Shown here one piece after another: positions 12,401 through 23,319 of a stretch of 64,000 bases of DNA; the stretch's first letter is position 1; the number at the start of each line of letters is the position of its first letter. Location: positions 15,064,587 through 15,128,586 of the forward strand of contig NC_071333.1 in the NCBI RefSeq assembly GCF_010183535.1, written 5' to 3'. The position numbers were made by a program, and so were the translations under genes. This DNA comes from Caenorhabditis remanei. Its lineage: Eukaryota; Nematoda; Chromadorea; Rhabditida; Rhabditidae. The notes below the pieces were generated by a model, which saw nothing but the letters and a program-made list of their open reading frames with translations, searched no databases and was not told where the DNA came from.

Positions 12401-14866
12401 TAGATCAGCTAGACTTCCTGATCTTCTATCATTATTAATTTCCTATCCTTACATGCCAATGAAACTCCGAGTCGGGCGCTTGATTCTCGTCCTGATTGCT
12501 TTTTGCAAGATTCGTCTTGACACACTGCAAAAATGTTGTTTAATACATGATGCTAAAAAACAACACTATCACTTATACATCTTGCACGTGTATACAATTC
12601 CTGCACATACTTTCTGAATCTTGAAGTTTCTTGCCCTACAAACGACTAGAAATCTATGTCGCCCTACATAACACGATTTCCTTTTCTCTCGCTGAGATCA
12701 AGGGTTTCCTAATCCGATAGGCTCGGTCAAAGGTGTTTTTATGCTAGTTCGTGTGCTACATAAAAACATTAACACAAACCCATTTAAAAAAAAAACTCAT
12801 AAACACTTTGTATACTACAAAAAGGGACTCACTCCAACAATTCCGTCGCGATTGGTTCCAAACTCTTGGGTGTCCAATTCCTGATGGTTGATGACGCGGC
12901 GGGACAATGGATACTTCATGCCATGTCTAAATAGAGTTTGTTTCAATTAATCGAGTCGGATGGTGTCTTACGGATGCGGGAATTTGGAAAGCAACTGGAA
13001 GAACTGTATCTCGGGGTACAGTCTGCGGACGTCTTTGTCAATCTGTGAGAGCACTTTGTTGTCTTGGAAGAATGCTGACCAATCGCTGGTTGGGTTGTCC
13101 GAGAGAGGCTGTAAATTGATTATCATCATTATTACTGTAGTTTTAGTTTTTTTCGTCTCTGTTATTTAGTATGTATTTGCTTTTTTTGCGAGATCACCTT
13201 TGAGAAAAGTCTGACGTTGTTCAAAGACGTAAAAGAATCATTTCGAATGCATTACAAAAGTATACTACACGTGCGTCTTGCCATGTTTCATAACCCGTCA
13301 CTTTTCCGGCTTTATCCGAGTTCTTATGATCAAACTACGGTGGTCGTGTACCAGAAGTGGTGACGTAGTTCTGACTTGTGTCGCTATTTTGTCTGAATTA
13401 GCTATGAGGAAAGAAACGTCGTCTATGCATTCCCGTAGTACTTGAGACGATGTTCTGACAAAACGATGGCGTTGGGTCAACCGTTTAGTCGGTTTCATTT
13501 TTAGAAGTGGAGGGACTGAACAAAGTAACAAAGTGTAACCACATGTGAATCGGGGTTTGGGGTGAATCGGGAAGAAAAAAGGATCTCTTCAAATCAGCGA
13601 TCAGGCATTAAACGGAAAAGGGTTCAAACCAAAAGAATTTTTTTTTATTTTCATATTCCGAAAATTGTTGTCCTGTTACAGTTGTTTGTGTATCAAAATT
13701 TGAAAAAGGGATCGAAGTGTACGGAATCAGTGTAAAACCTAGAAAATCCAAACGAACAGTTATTCACCAGTTTGATTGGTAAATGGACCGGAAAGCTTAT
13801 TTAGTGGACTTGATAGCTATAAATCCGGTCACGGATACATTTACAGTAACCACATTTTTTAAAAGTCTACTACTATCCTCACTACTTGCAGTAGTCAAAA
13901 ACTGTTCAAACAACCATTTTATGTTAAACCAATCATTGTCAACATTAAAACATTAGATCTGCTTTGAAAACAATTAGCTATATTTCGAAAATAGTCATTT
14001 CTTTCAGTCAACAGGTATTTGGTGAAATCTTTTTCCTGGATTACGTCGTTTCAACTCTTATACTAACATTGCAGTAGCGTACAGAAATGTTTGCTATTTT
14101 TCAAAGGTTTTTCTACTTTTGCTAGTTTTTGATCAATATGGATCAAAGTTGTTTGATGTTTTGACGTTTCACAGAGTTTCCAAACATTTTCGACGTTTCT
14201 CAATATATTCCGACATTTTTTCACTACTCTTTCTTTTTTAATTTATGCATCCCAACCCATGTCGAGAAGTGAAGACAACGCTGTCAAGCAATCACTCATT
14301 CTTTCGAAACGGGACTTTCTTCGAGTTTCTACTTATGATTTTTGACGTCCGTTTTCTTTCTGCCTCCCACATTTTTTCACTTCTCTTCTATGGGAACAAA
14401 AATTTGAAAAGATTAGAGATTTGGGAAAAGTTTCCGCCCTTGGTTCTTAGGAGTTCCCACGTTTCTTAGGGACTCAAAGTTTGTGCTCTGTTTTTGCACC
14501 CACGCAAGAAAACATAGGAAAGGTAGCAATAAGCAAGGGGACGGAAAATTTTTCATGAAAATGCTATTGGAAACTTACATGATCATTATCGTGACTTTTG
14601 CTCTGTTCCATTGAGGCGGTTCCTGGCTCCACAATGACCTGCTCTATCATCTGATCATAATTCATTCTCTGATTAGCAAGAAAAGATTGCCACTTGTGTC
14701 GTTCCAATGGAAGATATTGGAGAAGAAGACGCCAGGCCAATGGGCGAAGTGATTCCGGGACACCGTAACTACAGCCGGCTCTCAAATCATTGATATCTAT
14801 CTTCTTGTTGGCTATGAGAAGGACCTCCTCAATTTTGGCCAACCGTTCCATATATCGAGTTGTCAT
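9463..14866 (-). CDS. tbc-13: TBC1D13-type Rab GTPase-activating protein
   Basis: Nine coding exons on the minus strand: 14579-14866, 12972-13108, 12833-12926, 11877-12038, 11603-11666, 11060-11151, 10629-10726, 10485-10581 and 9463-9630. They sum to 1200 nt and 399 aa, almost exactly the length of human TBC1D13. The TBC domain fills most of the protein. The arginine finger is in QIDKDVRRLYPE (Arg124) and the glutamine finger in VQYVQGMNE (Gln193), so the GAP site looks intact. FYAFRWLSLLLSQEF and ITLWDALFSDPQRF are further TBC hallmarks. The family stimulates GTP hydrolysis on Rab proteins in membrane traffic; human TBC1D13 acts on Rab35. The start ATG follows a TTTTCAG acceptor by one base, suggesting spliced-leader addition. 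The intron 12039-12832 carries a MITE. The C. elegans orthologue is tbc-13, next to atf-6 as here. Confidence 0.93.
12088..12368. mobile_element. MITE with 15-bp terminal inverted repeats and 10-bp target duplication
   Basis: The left end reads AGGGATGTGCGGAAC and the right end GTTCCCCACATCCCT, inverted copies with one mismatch. The element is flanked on both sides by the direct repeat GGTGGTAATC (12078-12087 and 12369-12378). The 281-bp body is AT-rich with many TTCGGAA/TTCCGAA palindromic words and has no coding frame. The 10-bp duplication fits a non-autonomous element moved by a Mutator-like or similar transposase (inference). It lies in a tbc-13 intron, about 50 nt from the 3' splice site. 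Confidence 0.88.
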
Positions 14867-15671
14867 TCTGAAAATGATAGGGTAAAAGGGAAAGAGAGAA
14901 GAAAAAGAAAAGGGAAAAGGGAACAAAGGTAGAGGAACACAAAATAGCAAAGCTAGTAGAGAAACCAGTACAACAACTCAAGACACTTTTAAAACAAAAA
15001 TCTTGTTTGAAATCTTTCATCTGCAAAATGAGACAAAAAAAGAATCCAGGGGGAATACACTTGAAAAAATACAGTTATCCAGCAATGAAGACTAACCCTA
15101 ACAAAAAAGAAGGCAATAAAAAAGACCCCAAATTGAAGGAAAAATGAGATTAAAGTAAATAAATATCATCAATAATTAAAAAACGAATGACTATTTACGT
15201 GATGCGTTTTCAACTAGATTGTTTGGAAGGTAATGACTTGGCAATTGTATGGAAAATGTGATAAAACTCTGAGTTTTGGGGGAACTGATGGAAAGGAATA
15301 TGATTATAATACAATTAGTGTTGGAAAATAAATATAGTACAAACAAGAGGGTGTTAGAGAAAAAGACAATAAGACAAAAGACCGGACTAAATAATGAGTA
15401 CAATGGAGGACGCAGAGAACAAACGGGTAAGGCATTGGGCGTTTGATCGGAGGACAACCGGCGATTTCAGAAATGCATAATAAATATAAAAGTGATCGAT
15501 AAATAAGTATTGCAGGCAACCGAGAAGCGGGGGGAGAAGAAGAAAAAATCACAATAAAAATGAAACCGAAGAAAACACTTGCGGTGGAGATGGGAATGAG
15601 AACGGCAAGGTACAAAGAAATGAAAAATGTGGGAGGACTGCTGCTTGAGTTTTGCAGATGTTTCAGAATAA
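14867..15671. other. short intergenic region between atf-6 and tbc-13
   Basis: About 0.8 kb separates the atf-6 stop from the tbc-13 start on the same strand. It should hold the atf-6 3' UTR and the tbc-13 trans-splice acceptor (TTTTCAG, 14868-14874). The spacing is long for a classical nematode operon but does not exclude one. No independent gene is visible. Confidence 0.5.
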
Positions 15672-18600
15672 TTATGGCATCAAGTATGAGAGTTGCTTGT
15701 TGGAAAGTGTCAGTTGTCCGGTGCCTGTCACTTCGCAATCGACACGAAGGAGTGTGTACTGAAAATGGGAATAGTTTATTTTAAGCGTTTCTTTAATTTA
15801 GAACTTTAATTTCATATAAGACTAAGAAATTGCGTTGACGTGAAACTGAGGTAACCCGAATGAAAATTGTTCACCGAGTTTTCATATCTTAAAAAAATAA
15901 TCTATATGACAGTTAAAATCAGGATTACTGAAAGGTGGGAAGGTAGCATTTTTTTCAGCAGGAGAGATAGTGGAGCTTAAAAAAGTACCATTTACCGATT
16001 TTCATGATTTCGAAACTCAGTTTGCTATGGTGATGTCACTGGAAATATTTATAACTTTTTTTTAGTAATCTGGGTGGCTGCATTTTTTGGATTTTGAAAC
16101 ATCCAGTTTTCAATACAGGACGATTTTAAAACCAAAGTTTAATGATATTTTATTAAGGGACCGTGTTTTAGAAAAACTTGTCACGGAGCGGGCCGGGCCA
16201 ATATCCGAATTTTTCTCGGCTTGTAGGCTCCGGAGTTTGAAATTCAAAAAATTTTTCAAAAAATTTTTGAATGAAATTTTGACCGGCCTGCCCGAAATTT
16301 GACAAGTTCGGCTTTAGTGATCTTAAAATCGAATGGTTTCGATGTGCCTTCCCTTTTTATAGCAAGCCGACCGGAACCGACAAAAGCTTTCTGTTTGCTT
16401 GAAATACTCTGGAAGAGACTTGTGAAGGATGAGGTGATATAGTAATATATTATGAAATCTATTGTCTAACTGATTCAGAGTATTGGATTTTCCGAGTTCT
16501 TTTATAACAAAATGCTCATGTTAGATGAGATACTGTACATCACACGTTTTCTTTTTTTTTCAATTATATGTCTTACCTGATCTAAAAGCGTTCCATTCAT
16601 TGGTACCATTGGCAGAAGCAACGACAGCTTTGGAATGGAGTTGGCTCCTTTCTTGAGTGAAGGCAAGAGCACATAGTCTTGCAATGTCATTATGTAGAGT
16701 GTATCCCCCTTCTGACGAACAATGGACGCGATTTTGTCAATGTCTTGGCCGATTCTTTGCACCTTCTCGTGAACTATTGGAATGTTTTCTGGTCTGAAAA
16801 AAAGTATATTGTGAAATGGCGTTTGCAAGCTGATTAACTCCAGAAAAGCAAGTTCCGCGGCATTTCATGAATCCCAACATACGTTTTAAGACGATCCAAC
16901 TGACGCCATGTTCTTTCTCTGAATCTCAATGCAGCTTGCTCTGTCTTCTTCTGCACAACAGGAGTTTCAGGACCAAAGACAGCTGACATCTTCTTTTTTT
17001 GAGCCTCGTTGAACTTTCGCATCGCTTCTTTGTTCAGCAATCCGCCAGAGTGTTTCACAGGAACATTATCGAAAGAGTGTACTTGGACCCAACGTTCGAT
17101 ATCCTTGTTGACTCTGAAATGTGAAAAAGTTACTGAAAAGTTGGGTGATGGAGAAATATACATACCGCAAAGTTTCAGTTGCATTCAGTTTGAACATTTC
17201 GCAATCATGTTGTGTAGAATTGGAATAGTCGTGTTCGGGGTAGTGAGGCTGAAATTATAAACTCATTCCAAAAACTACCGTTTGACAAGGTTACCTTTAT
17301 AACTGCAGGTGGCGATATATCCAATCCGAGTACTCTTCCATGTCGTGCTACAATTGAAGATTCATTAGCGATAGCCAGTACTGGAGCATTCATGCGAATG
17401 TTGTTCTCGACGTTGAATGGGGAGATGACAGCAAAAAGTCCGAACATCATAAGTACCGTTCCAGCGGCGATCATTTTCTTCTGCTTCAATGTTCTCCCCA
17501 TTTGTTGCGAGTACTCTCGAATAGGCGGATCCGGCTGAAATATTGAAGAATAATTCATTTCTTTTTGACTTTTAAAAATTACCTCATAATATCCCAGTTG
17601 TTGTTTCAAAGCAGCATTTTCCGCTCTCAAAACCTCATTCTCAGCAAGCAAATCTTGTATTGTCATCTTCATATGCTCCTCAGCTTCCTTCTTCCGGATT
17701 CTGGAGGCCTGGGCATAGATGCGATTGCGGATCTTACGGGTTTGCTCACTTGTGAAAGCCTTGAAGATGATTTTGGTAAGATTTTGGGAATTTTGGACAG
17801 TTCAACTTACTTGTGGCTCGGTTTTAATATCCCTTGTTGGAGCAATTGGGACATAACGGGCGTCATCTGACTCCAATCTTATCAACGGTCCACTTTCAGG
17901 TTGAACGGGCATCTCAAGAGTTGGCATGTCAGCGAAAACTTGTCTCATTGGTGGCTGTCGAGGTGGGATACTTGAAAGTCGTCGTGGTGGGGCACTCTGT
18001 GATGTTAATGAGATAAAAACTTTATTCTTAGGTGATTTTATAGTCAAAAACATACCACTGGTTGAACGACGCGGTATGATGGCTGACGTTGATGTTGTTG
18101 CAATTGTTGAATGACAGAAGCATCCCTGATACGGTAGACTTTGTGAATCGGCGGTCGGCTTACTACACGGCGGATGGTTGGTTGTGTTTTCGGTTCGAAG
18201 GAAATGACTCGACTGTTTTGTGCAGGTTTTTGACTTCTCTCAATTTGTTCTTCCTCAACGTAGTGAAGTGCACCAGAAAAGTCATCCGCGTATCCTTCAA
18301 ACACTTTTTCTTCTTGCATTGGTGTGTGGATAAAATTTTGTTCCAAGTTGTCGAATGGGCCAGGGTTCTGTAACTTTTATTTAATAAAATTCAGTTGCTG
18401 TGTTGAGAGACTCACCTGGAATCCAAAATCCCACATCTCTTGGTCATTCTCGGTGAAATTCGCGCAGCTTAATGGAGGAGAGCTGTCCGAAGAAGAATCG
18501 CCCAAACTTCCACCGTCTCTTGAACGGAATCCAGCACTCTGGTCACTGAATGCAAACGATGACGATGGACTCGACTCCTGTGATACATTGTCCCCATACA

Positions 18601-18752
18601 ACAAACTCTGGAATACCGGAAATTAGGGAAACTTGTTTTTCTAGAGATCGGAAACTTACGTCTAGCTCTAACTCATCGAAGTGAATTGGGAAATCCGGAT
18701 TTTGTAGGAGTTTCTCTATGTCTGGTTCAATAACGGTGTCATTGAAGTCCAT
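15672..18752 (-). CDS. atf-6: ATF6-type membrane-tethered bZIP transcription factor
   Basis: Ten exons on the minus strand: 18660-18752, 18416-18607, 18056-18367, 17811-17996, 17583-17759, 17295-17534, 17166-17248, 16883-17113, 16577-16793 and 15672-15758. They total 1818 nt and 605 aa. A Ser/Pro/Gln-rich activation region precedes a bZIP: basic region RNRIYAQASRIRKKE, then a leucine zipper ending near residue 320. A membrane anchor follows at about 341-358, ahead of a lumenal domain. RHGRVLGL (384-391), about 25 residues into the lumen, resembles the site-1 protease site of mammalian ATF6, and Asn and Pro near the anchor suit site-2 cleavage. The last exon (YTLLRVDCEV) aligns with the human ATF6 lumenal segment, as recalled. 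It is an ER-stress sensor: the N-terminal part is released and enters the nucleus. The ATG abuts TTTTTCAG, so trans-splicing is likely. Confidence 0.94.
16176..16307. repeat. GGCCCGG-type MITE copy in the last atf-6 intron
   Basis: The ends are inverted copies built on ACTTGTCA, followed by GGCCGGGCC-type words on the left and CGGCCTGCCC on the right, around an AT-rich core. Related copies lie at 44275-44530, 51803-52088 and 55180-55390. Confidence 0.7.
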
Positions 18753-20541
18753 CTGAAAAAATAGTAAGGTTAGAACAAGAAAAATTGACGAGAGAGATAG
18801 CACCAGAAAACGAGAATGCCACGTTTCCAAAAAAAAATAATATCAACATATATTTAGCGAAAATAAAAAACCAGAGAAAATTGAGAGAGTGACCCAGAAA
18901 AAAACAGGCGAAGACGGTTCGTTTAACCTCTGAGGAACTCTCCGTGGAGCGCATTTGCGTCAATAGACACACGTACTGCCGGCCTGGCACAATGCCAGCA
19001 GTCGGTCGACCGGACGAGGAGAGAGAACGCGAGAGGCAGAGAGACAGAGACAGAGTATGGAAAACAGTTGAGGCCACTACGGAGAGGGGCCGTCTTCGCT
19101 CTCGCAATGTTTGTTCAGTCGCGGACGTCCTTCCCCCAATGCGAAAAGAGTCGCATCGTCGCACTAGTTTCGTCGCCGGTGGAAGAAGAGAGGAAGGAAT
19201 CGAGTGGGTGGACAAAAAAAGGAAAAAGAAAAAGTAGGTCACTAAGAGTAAGGTTGTTGCGAGATCAGGTAATTACTGTTTTACAAAGTTTTTTCTTCAC
19301 ACAACACTGATACATCAATTGGGCGATTTTTGAGAACAGGATTTTCGGAGGATTGTGAGGGGGGGGGGGGGGGGGGAAGAAAATTGGAAAATTAAAAAAA
19401 TGAATTACTAAAAAGCACAATAATGAAGATTTTCAAAAAGTGATGTAGTGCTTCGGAAACGCAAGTGTTGACATATTGAAAAGTGTTTTCTCAAAAAAGG
19501 AGAACAAAGTATACGCTACAACTCTAAAGGTGGAGAAAAATAAACCACATGATTTTTTGAAAGGAAACGCGTGTGAAACTTAAACTATTGTCAAAAAATT
19601 TTTCTTTTCAAAATTTTTGTTTGATATACATATATACATACGTAGCACTCCGGGGAAATATTGAAAGGGATTCCATGCAACAAAGCGACTTTTAAAACGA
19701 CTCATTTCCGATATTGAGTATGTATTTTATTGGTTTATATGGTTTATTTTATTGTTCAACAAAATTTAAGAAACCCATAAACAAAACCGAAGAAATATGA
19801 ACTGCTGTTGGTTGGCTTCTTTTTCGTTGAAAAACAAATACAGGGAGTATAACAAAATGCAATAAAACTACCTGGGGTGGAACGGGATGGCACCAATAAT
19901 CTATGCAGTTCTCCACGAACTGCACTTTATTTGAATAGAATAGTGTGTGCACTTTTTGGGAGAAGAAGAGGGGAGCAGAAGTGAACAGCGTGGTGAACGT
20001 TGGAAACTAAGTGGGTCACTAAGGCATTATGGGCGCAAGAAGCACTTTATGTGCATTTGGACAGAATTTTGGTGACTATTCTTAAGACATTTTATGCATT
20101 GAAACAGATGAGGGCTTGAGGAGCGCATAGAATATGCAAGTGGTTATTCTATGGATTGGATGAATTGTGGAAAAGCTAATTATCAATAATGGTGCTACAA
20201 TGCTCCCGTTAGAATTATGACGTTATGACATTAACTATGTCTTTATTTTTGTAACATTCCTTAAGGAAGTGATTGAAAGTGACCCTCTAACAATGTAAAC
20301 ACACACCAAAGTCAATCCTATGAACACAAAATGCTTCTTATCTTTTTTCACTCTCTTAATACAGAGTAAAGAGTAATAATATACACAGTTGCCCGTTATC
20401 AAAGGTGAAATTGACGAGGGTTGGAATATTCATAATACACATGGCTGTATACACTTTCTGTTATTAGTGCAAACCAAAGAGAGGGGAAATTGGAAATGGA
20501 ACAGTAGATGAATAGCATTTTATTCATGCTGTGAGACTTAC
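18753..20541. other. atf-6 promoter and gene-poor intergenic DNA
   Basis: The part nearest atf-6 (about 18900-19200) is GC-rich and purine-biased, with ACTGCCGGCCTG at 18975-18986, and is the likely promoter. Beyond it lie an 18-G tract and AT-rich DNA. A 67-codon minus-strand frame at 19749-19952 could belong to the orphan exons at 20542-20826, but I cannot join them in frame. Confidence 0.5.
19359..19376 (+). repeat. 18-nt poly-G tract
   Basis: Eighteen uninterrupted G residues. Such monoguanine tracts fold into quadruplexes and are known deletion hotspots in C. elegans lacking the DOG-1/FANCJ helicase. Confidence 0.98.
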
Positions 20542-20826
20542 CAGTATAGTAGTCATGCCAATATTTCTTTGCACGTATGTATATACCGGTTTGGAATGAT
20601 ATTTTGAGAATGGAGAGTGTCATTGCAAAGAGGATAAGCTGAAGACGATGTATCTGAAAAATATGAATAAGAACATTTACAGTGTTTTTCTACTCATCCC
20701 CTTATCACACAATGATCGAGATTCATTTCTTGTACTAACCTTTGCTTGGTACGTCAAATACCCTTTTCGATAAACTTTCAGCAGGTGTAATCCAAAATTA
20801 GAAGGTGAAATAAATGTGACCAAACG
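20542..20826 (-). pseudogene. orphan minus-strand exons, gene fragment or unmodelled gene
   Basis: Two open blocks (20740-about 20826 and 20542-20653) are joined by a canonical intron, GTTAGT...TTTTTCAG, and read through in phase. They give a basic stretch (KVYRKGYLTYQAKIHRLQ) followed by a hydrophobic segment (LILFAMTLSILKISF). A canonical GTAAGT donor ends the second block. I could find neither a start methionine in frame upstream nor a convincing downstream exon. The 19749-19952 frame is a candidate but its acceptor and phase do not fit well. The basic-then-hydrophobic pattern would suit a membrane protein, possibly a decayed chemoreceptor. Family unknown. Confidence 0.3.
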
Positions 20827-20908
20827 TCACAACCCTTTGACATTTTGAGTCAGCCAGATACATTCCTTGATATCAACTTCTGGGTTTCAATCCAAGAGTT
20901 TTACATGA

Positions 20909-22046
20909 ATGAGTTCTACTTGTTCAACGATATCCCCAAATTTTCATTATGACATTAATTTAACTATTTATATAGTGTTTGCTAGTTTTCTCCCCTTTAT
21001 GGTATTTTTATTTTTGTATTATATGACACGAAAAACAGATAACCTGGTAAGCAAGAAAACTTGAATTCATATAACTTTTAGTGTTTTTCAGCAAACCCAT
21101 AATCCTATCCATATGAACTTGGTTGTTGTTAGTGCAATATATGTGTTTGGCAGTTTACTGCTAGCCGTTTTGATCCTAATGCTAAAATATTCCCAAGACA
21201 TGATGGAAAAATCATCATTTATGTGTTCTTTATTTAACAGTGAGTCAATAAAACATAATTCACATATAAAATCAAAAGTTTCAGTTACTACATGTTTTCT
21301 TAAAAACTGTTCTTCTATATTTACCACAATTTTTTATTATATCTTGTTGCTATCCGCCTTTCAACGCTTTTCTCTTATGATTAACGCAAAAATGGGAGCT
21401 AGAATGATGACAGGGTACTTTTTGAGAACTTGATAGAGAGATATAAATCAAATGTTGATTCCAGACGGCGTTTGATCTTCAACATCAGTATTTCTTATCC
21501 GTTTGCTATAATTTCAGCGATGAACAAAATAATGGATGTGGATAAAGTCCCCTGGGTTGGTTCTCTGGATAGTTTCTAATAATTATCTGTACTATTTTCA
21601 GTTGGAAGTGGTAGTTATGGGTCTCACGCTGATCATGTTTGTGTTCAACACTTCTATGGTAAAACATATAGAGAGAAGATCCGTTGTACTAGTTCATATT
21701 ACTGTATTGGTACAAACTGCTCCTATTTTTGTACTGCTTATGGTATGAGACTTTTTTTGAAGTGATAATAAGAAGTTTTCAGTTCTTCACCATTTTGAAA
21801 ATGTGCGTTATCACAACCAATCAAACCATTATCAGTACATGGACTTTTCAAACGCTGATGGCTTCTTCCATGTCTTTGGCAACACCATTTTTTCTGATTA
21901 TTGGTAGTTGGGCAAAACGAAGAATAGTTTTCAATTTGATAACATGTCAATGGAATGAAAGTGCGATGAGAGGGACTGTATATACACCTGGAAGAACTCC
22001 GTCTATTATGTCAAATGCCGTTAGTATGACACCGACTCGGTTTTGA
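20909..22046 (+). CDS. seven-transmembrane, nematode serpentine-type receptor
   Basis: Six exons: 20909-21046, 21092-21239, 21285-21414, 21465-21555, 21602-21742 and 21783-22046. They close to 912 nt and 303 aa. The N terminus carries an NLT glycosylation site followed by a first membrane segment (IYIVFASFLPFMVFLFLYY). Further hydrophobic segments fall in each following exon, for example VVVSAIYVFGSLLLAVLIL and FTTIFYYILLLSAF, giving about seven in total. The last ends in ATPFFLIIGSWAKRR with a Thr/Ser/Pro-rich cytoplasmic tail. About 300 aa with one short exon per one or two helices is typical of nematode chemoreceptor families. I cannot place it in a named family. The fourth donor (TGG|GTTGGT) is weak but is the only phase-compatible choice I found; that border is the least certain. 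The gene converges on the ARID4-like gene, with only 112 bp between stop codons. Confidence 0.75.
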
Positions 22047-22158
22047 TTCATGCAAACGTATTGAACTTGTTTTGAAATTTCATTGAAGCTACTCATATAA
22101 ATCATTACATAAAGTATAACATTAATTGGTGGTAATGTAGATTAAAGTCAGAAAATTT

Positions 22159-22726
22159 TTAGACGGTGGTTTCTTCTTCTTCTTCTTGTTCGTTCTCTTC
22201 GTCAGAATCGGTGGCAGCTGTTCTGAAAACACTTTTTCTCTTTTTATAAATATAAATTTTACTCACGAATTGTTATCTGAACGGTTAGAAGTATGAAGCG
22301 GGCGTACATGTTTCCGTGTTAGTCTTTCTGTGATCCCATCAGGGAATTCTGAAACAACTTTAGTACTACTAAGATTGATATTATAAATAATAACGTACCA
22401 ACAGTATAAGTACTGACGTCTCTGAAACCAATGAGTTCGATTTCCTCAGGATCATTTTGCTGAATCCTGATAAAAAGTCGTAGCTGTAAAAAAGGATTAT
22501 CGCGAGTTCATAAATAATCTCTTACCTGATGTGTTGCTGATTCAGCCACTAGGAGGTGATTCAAGTGTACAGTGAATTCTGTTTTCCGTGGGTCAGTTTT
22601 AAAATAAATTTTACATATAGCTTGTCTCTCAACCATAACAATCCTGGCTTCATACCAAGCACCTCTATACTTGGCGATGACAGGTTCGTTTTCCTCGAGG
22701 AATAAGCGACACATATTGAGGGGCAT
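22159..22726 (-). CDS. small ARID4-like tandem-Tudor protein with acidic tail
   Basis: Four exons: 22526-22726, 22399-22483, 22267-22348 and 22159-22222, encoding 143 aa. Residues 15-45 (VIAKYRGAWYEARI...) resemble the first Tudor motif of vertebrate ARID4A/B, where the same VxAKYRGAxxEAKI pattern occurs. Residues 85-112 (GFRDVSTYTVEFPDG, then TERLTRKHVRPL) resemble the second, with its WYTVVFDDG and TLRR core. The C terminus is a run of Glu/Asp. In ARID4 proteins this region reads chromatin; here there is no ARID or chromo domain, so the gene encodes only the Tudor part. The start ATG at 22726 has no obvious splice acceptor just before it; an upstream exon is possible. It lies 594 bp downstream of myo-2 on the same strand. 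Homology was judged by eye from recalled sequence. Confidence 0.7.
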
Positions 22727-23170
22727 AAAAATAAAGAATGGTTTCTTATCATGATTAGATCGTTCAATTCTTTATAAAAAACCTGCCCACTTAGAGCTAT
22801 AACAGATAACGATTAGAAATACTTCATTGTGTCGCTCCTGATAATTTTCGCTTCAACTTTCGTTCAAGTATCAAAATTTGTGATAGTGCTAAAACGTCAT
22901 CAATTTTGTAAGATTTATTCTAAAATGCAAGTATGAAATGAAAGTTTGTTTTTTGTGCTGAAAATGCTTGTGCTATTTACAATGATCTTCTAATAGTCAG
23001 AAAATCAAGTTTTATTGATCAAAACGATTGAGAAGTGTCGTTTCAGTTACAAGAGAACCGATTGACAAATTTCCACTATCCTACAAATCCGAATGCGTTA
23101 TAGAAACATTATTAAACGAAGTGAAAATTGAAAAGATAAAGAAAAACAACAGAGAAGATGTTGATGGGAT

Positions 23171-23176
23171 TTTATT
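23171..23176 (-). terminator. myo-2: poly(A) signal candidate of myo-2
   Basis: Minus-strand AATAAA about 145 nt after the myo-2 stop codon. The rest of 22727-23319 is 3' UTR and intergenic sequence with no visible gene. Confidence 0.55.
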
Positions 23177-23319
23177 GGTGACACGTTGAAAGTGTATTCT
23201 GTTACTGTGCAGTGTGGGATTGGGATGAGGGGGGGACGTGGTAGGGAGGAGAGAAAAATATTGGGAGAGGGAAGAGATTGAAAGAATAGAGAGAAAATGT
23301 TGGAAATGAGGGGGAGCAT

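Noticed and set aside
14867..15671. atf-6/tbc-13 as a classical operon
   Set aside because: The 0.8-kb gap exceeds the usual 100-400 bp and no U-rich SL2 signal could be established by eye; both could be SL1 genes.
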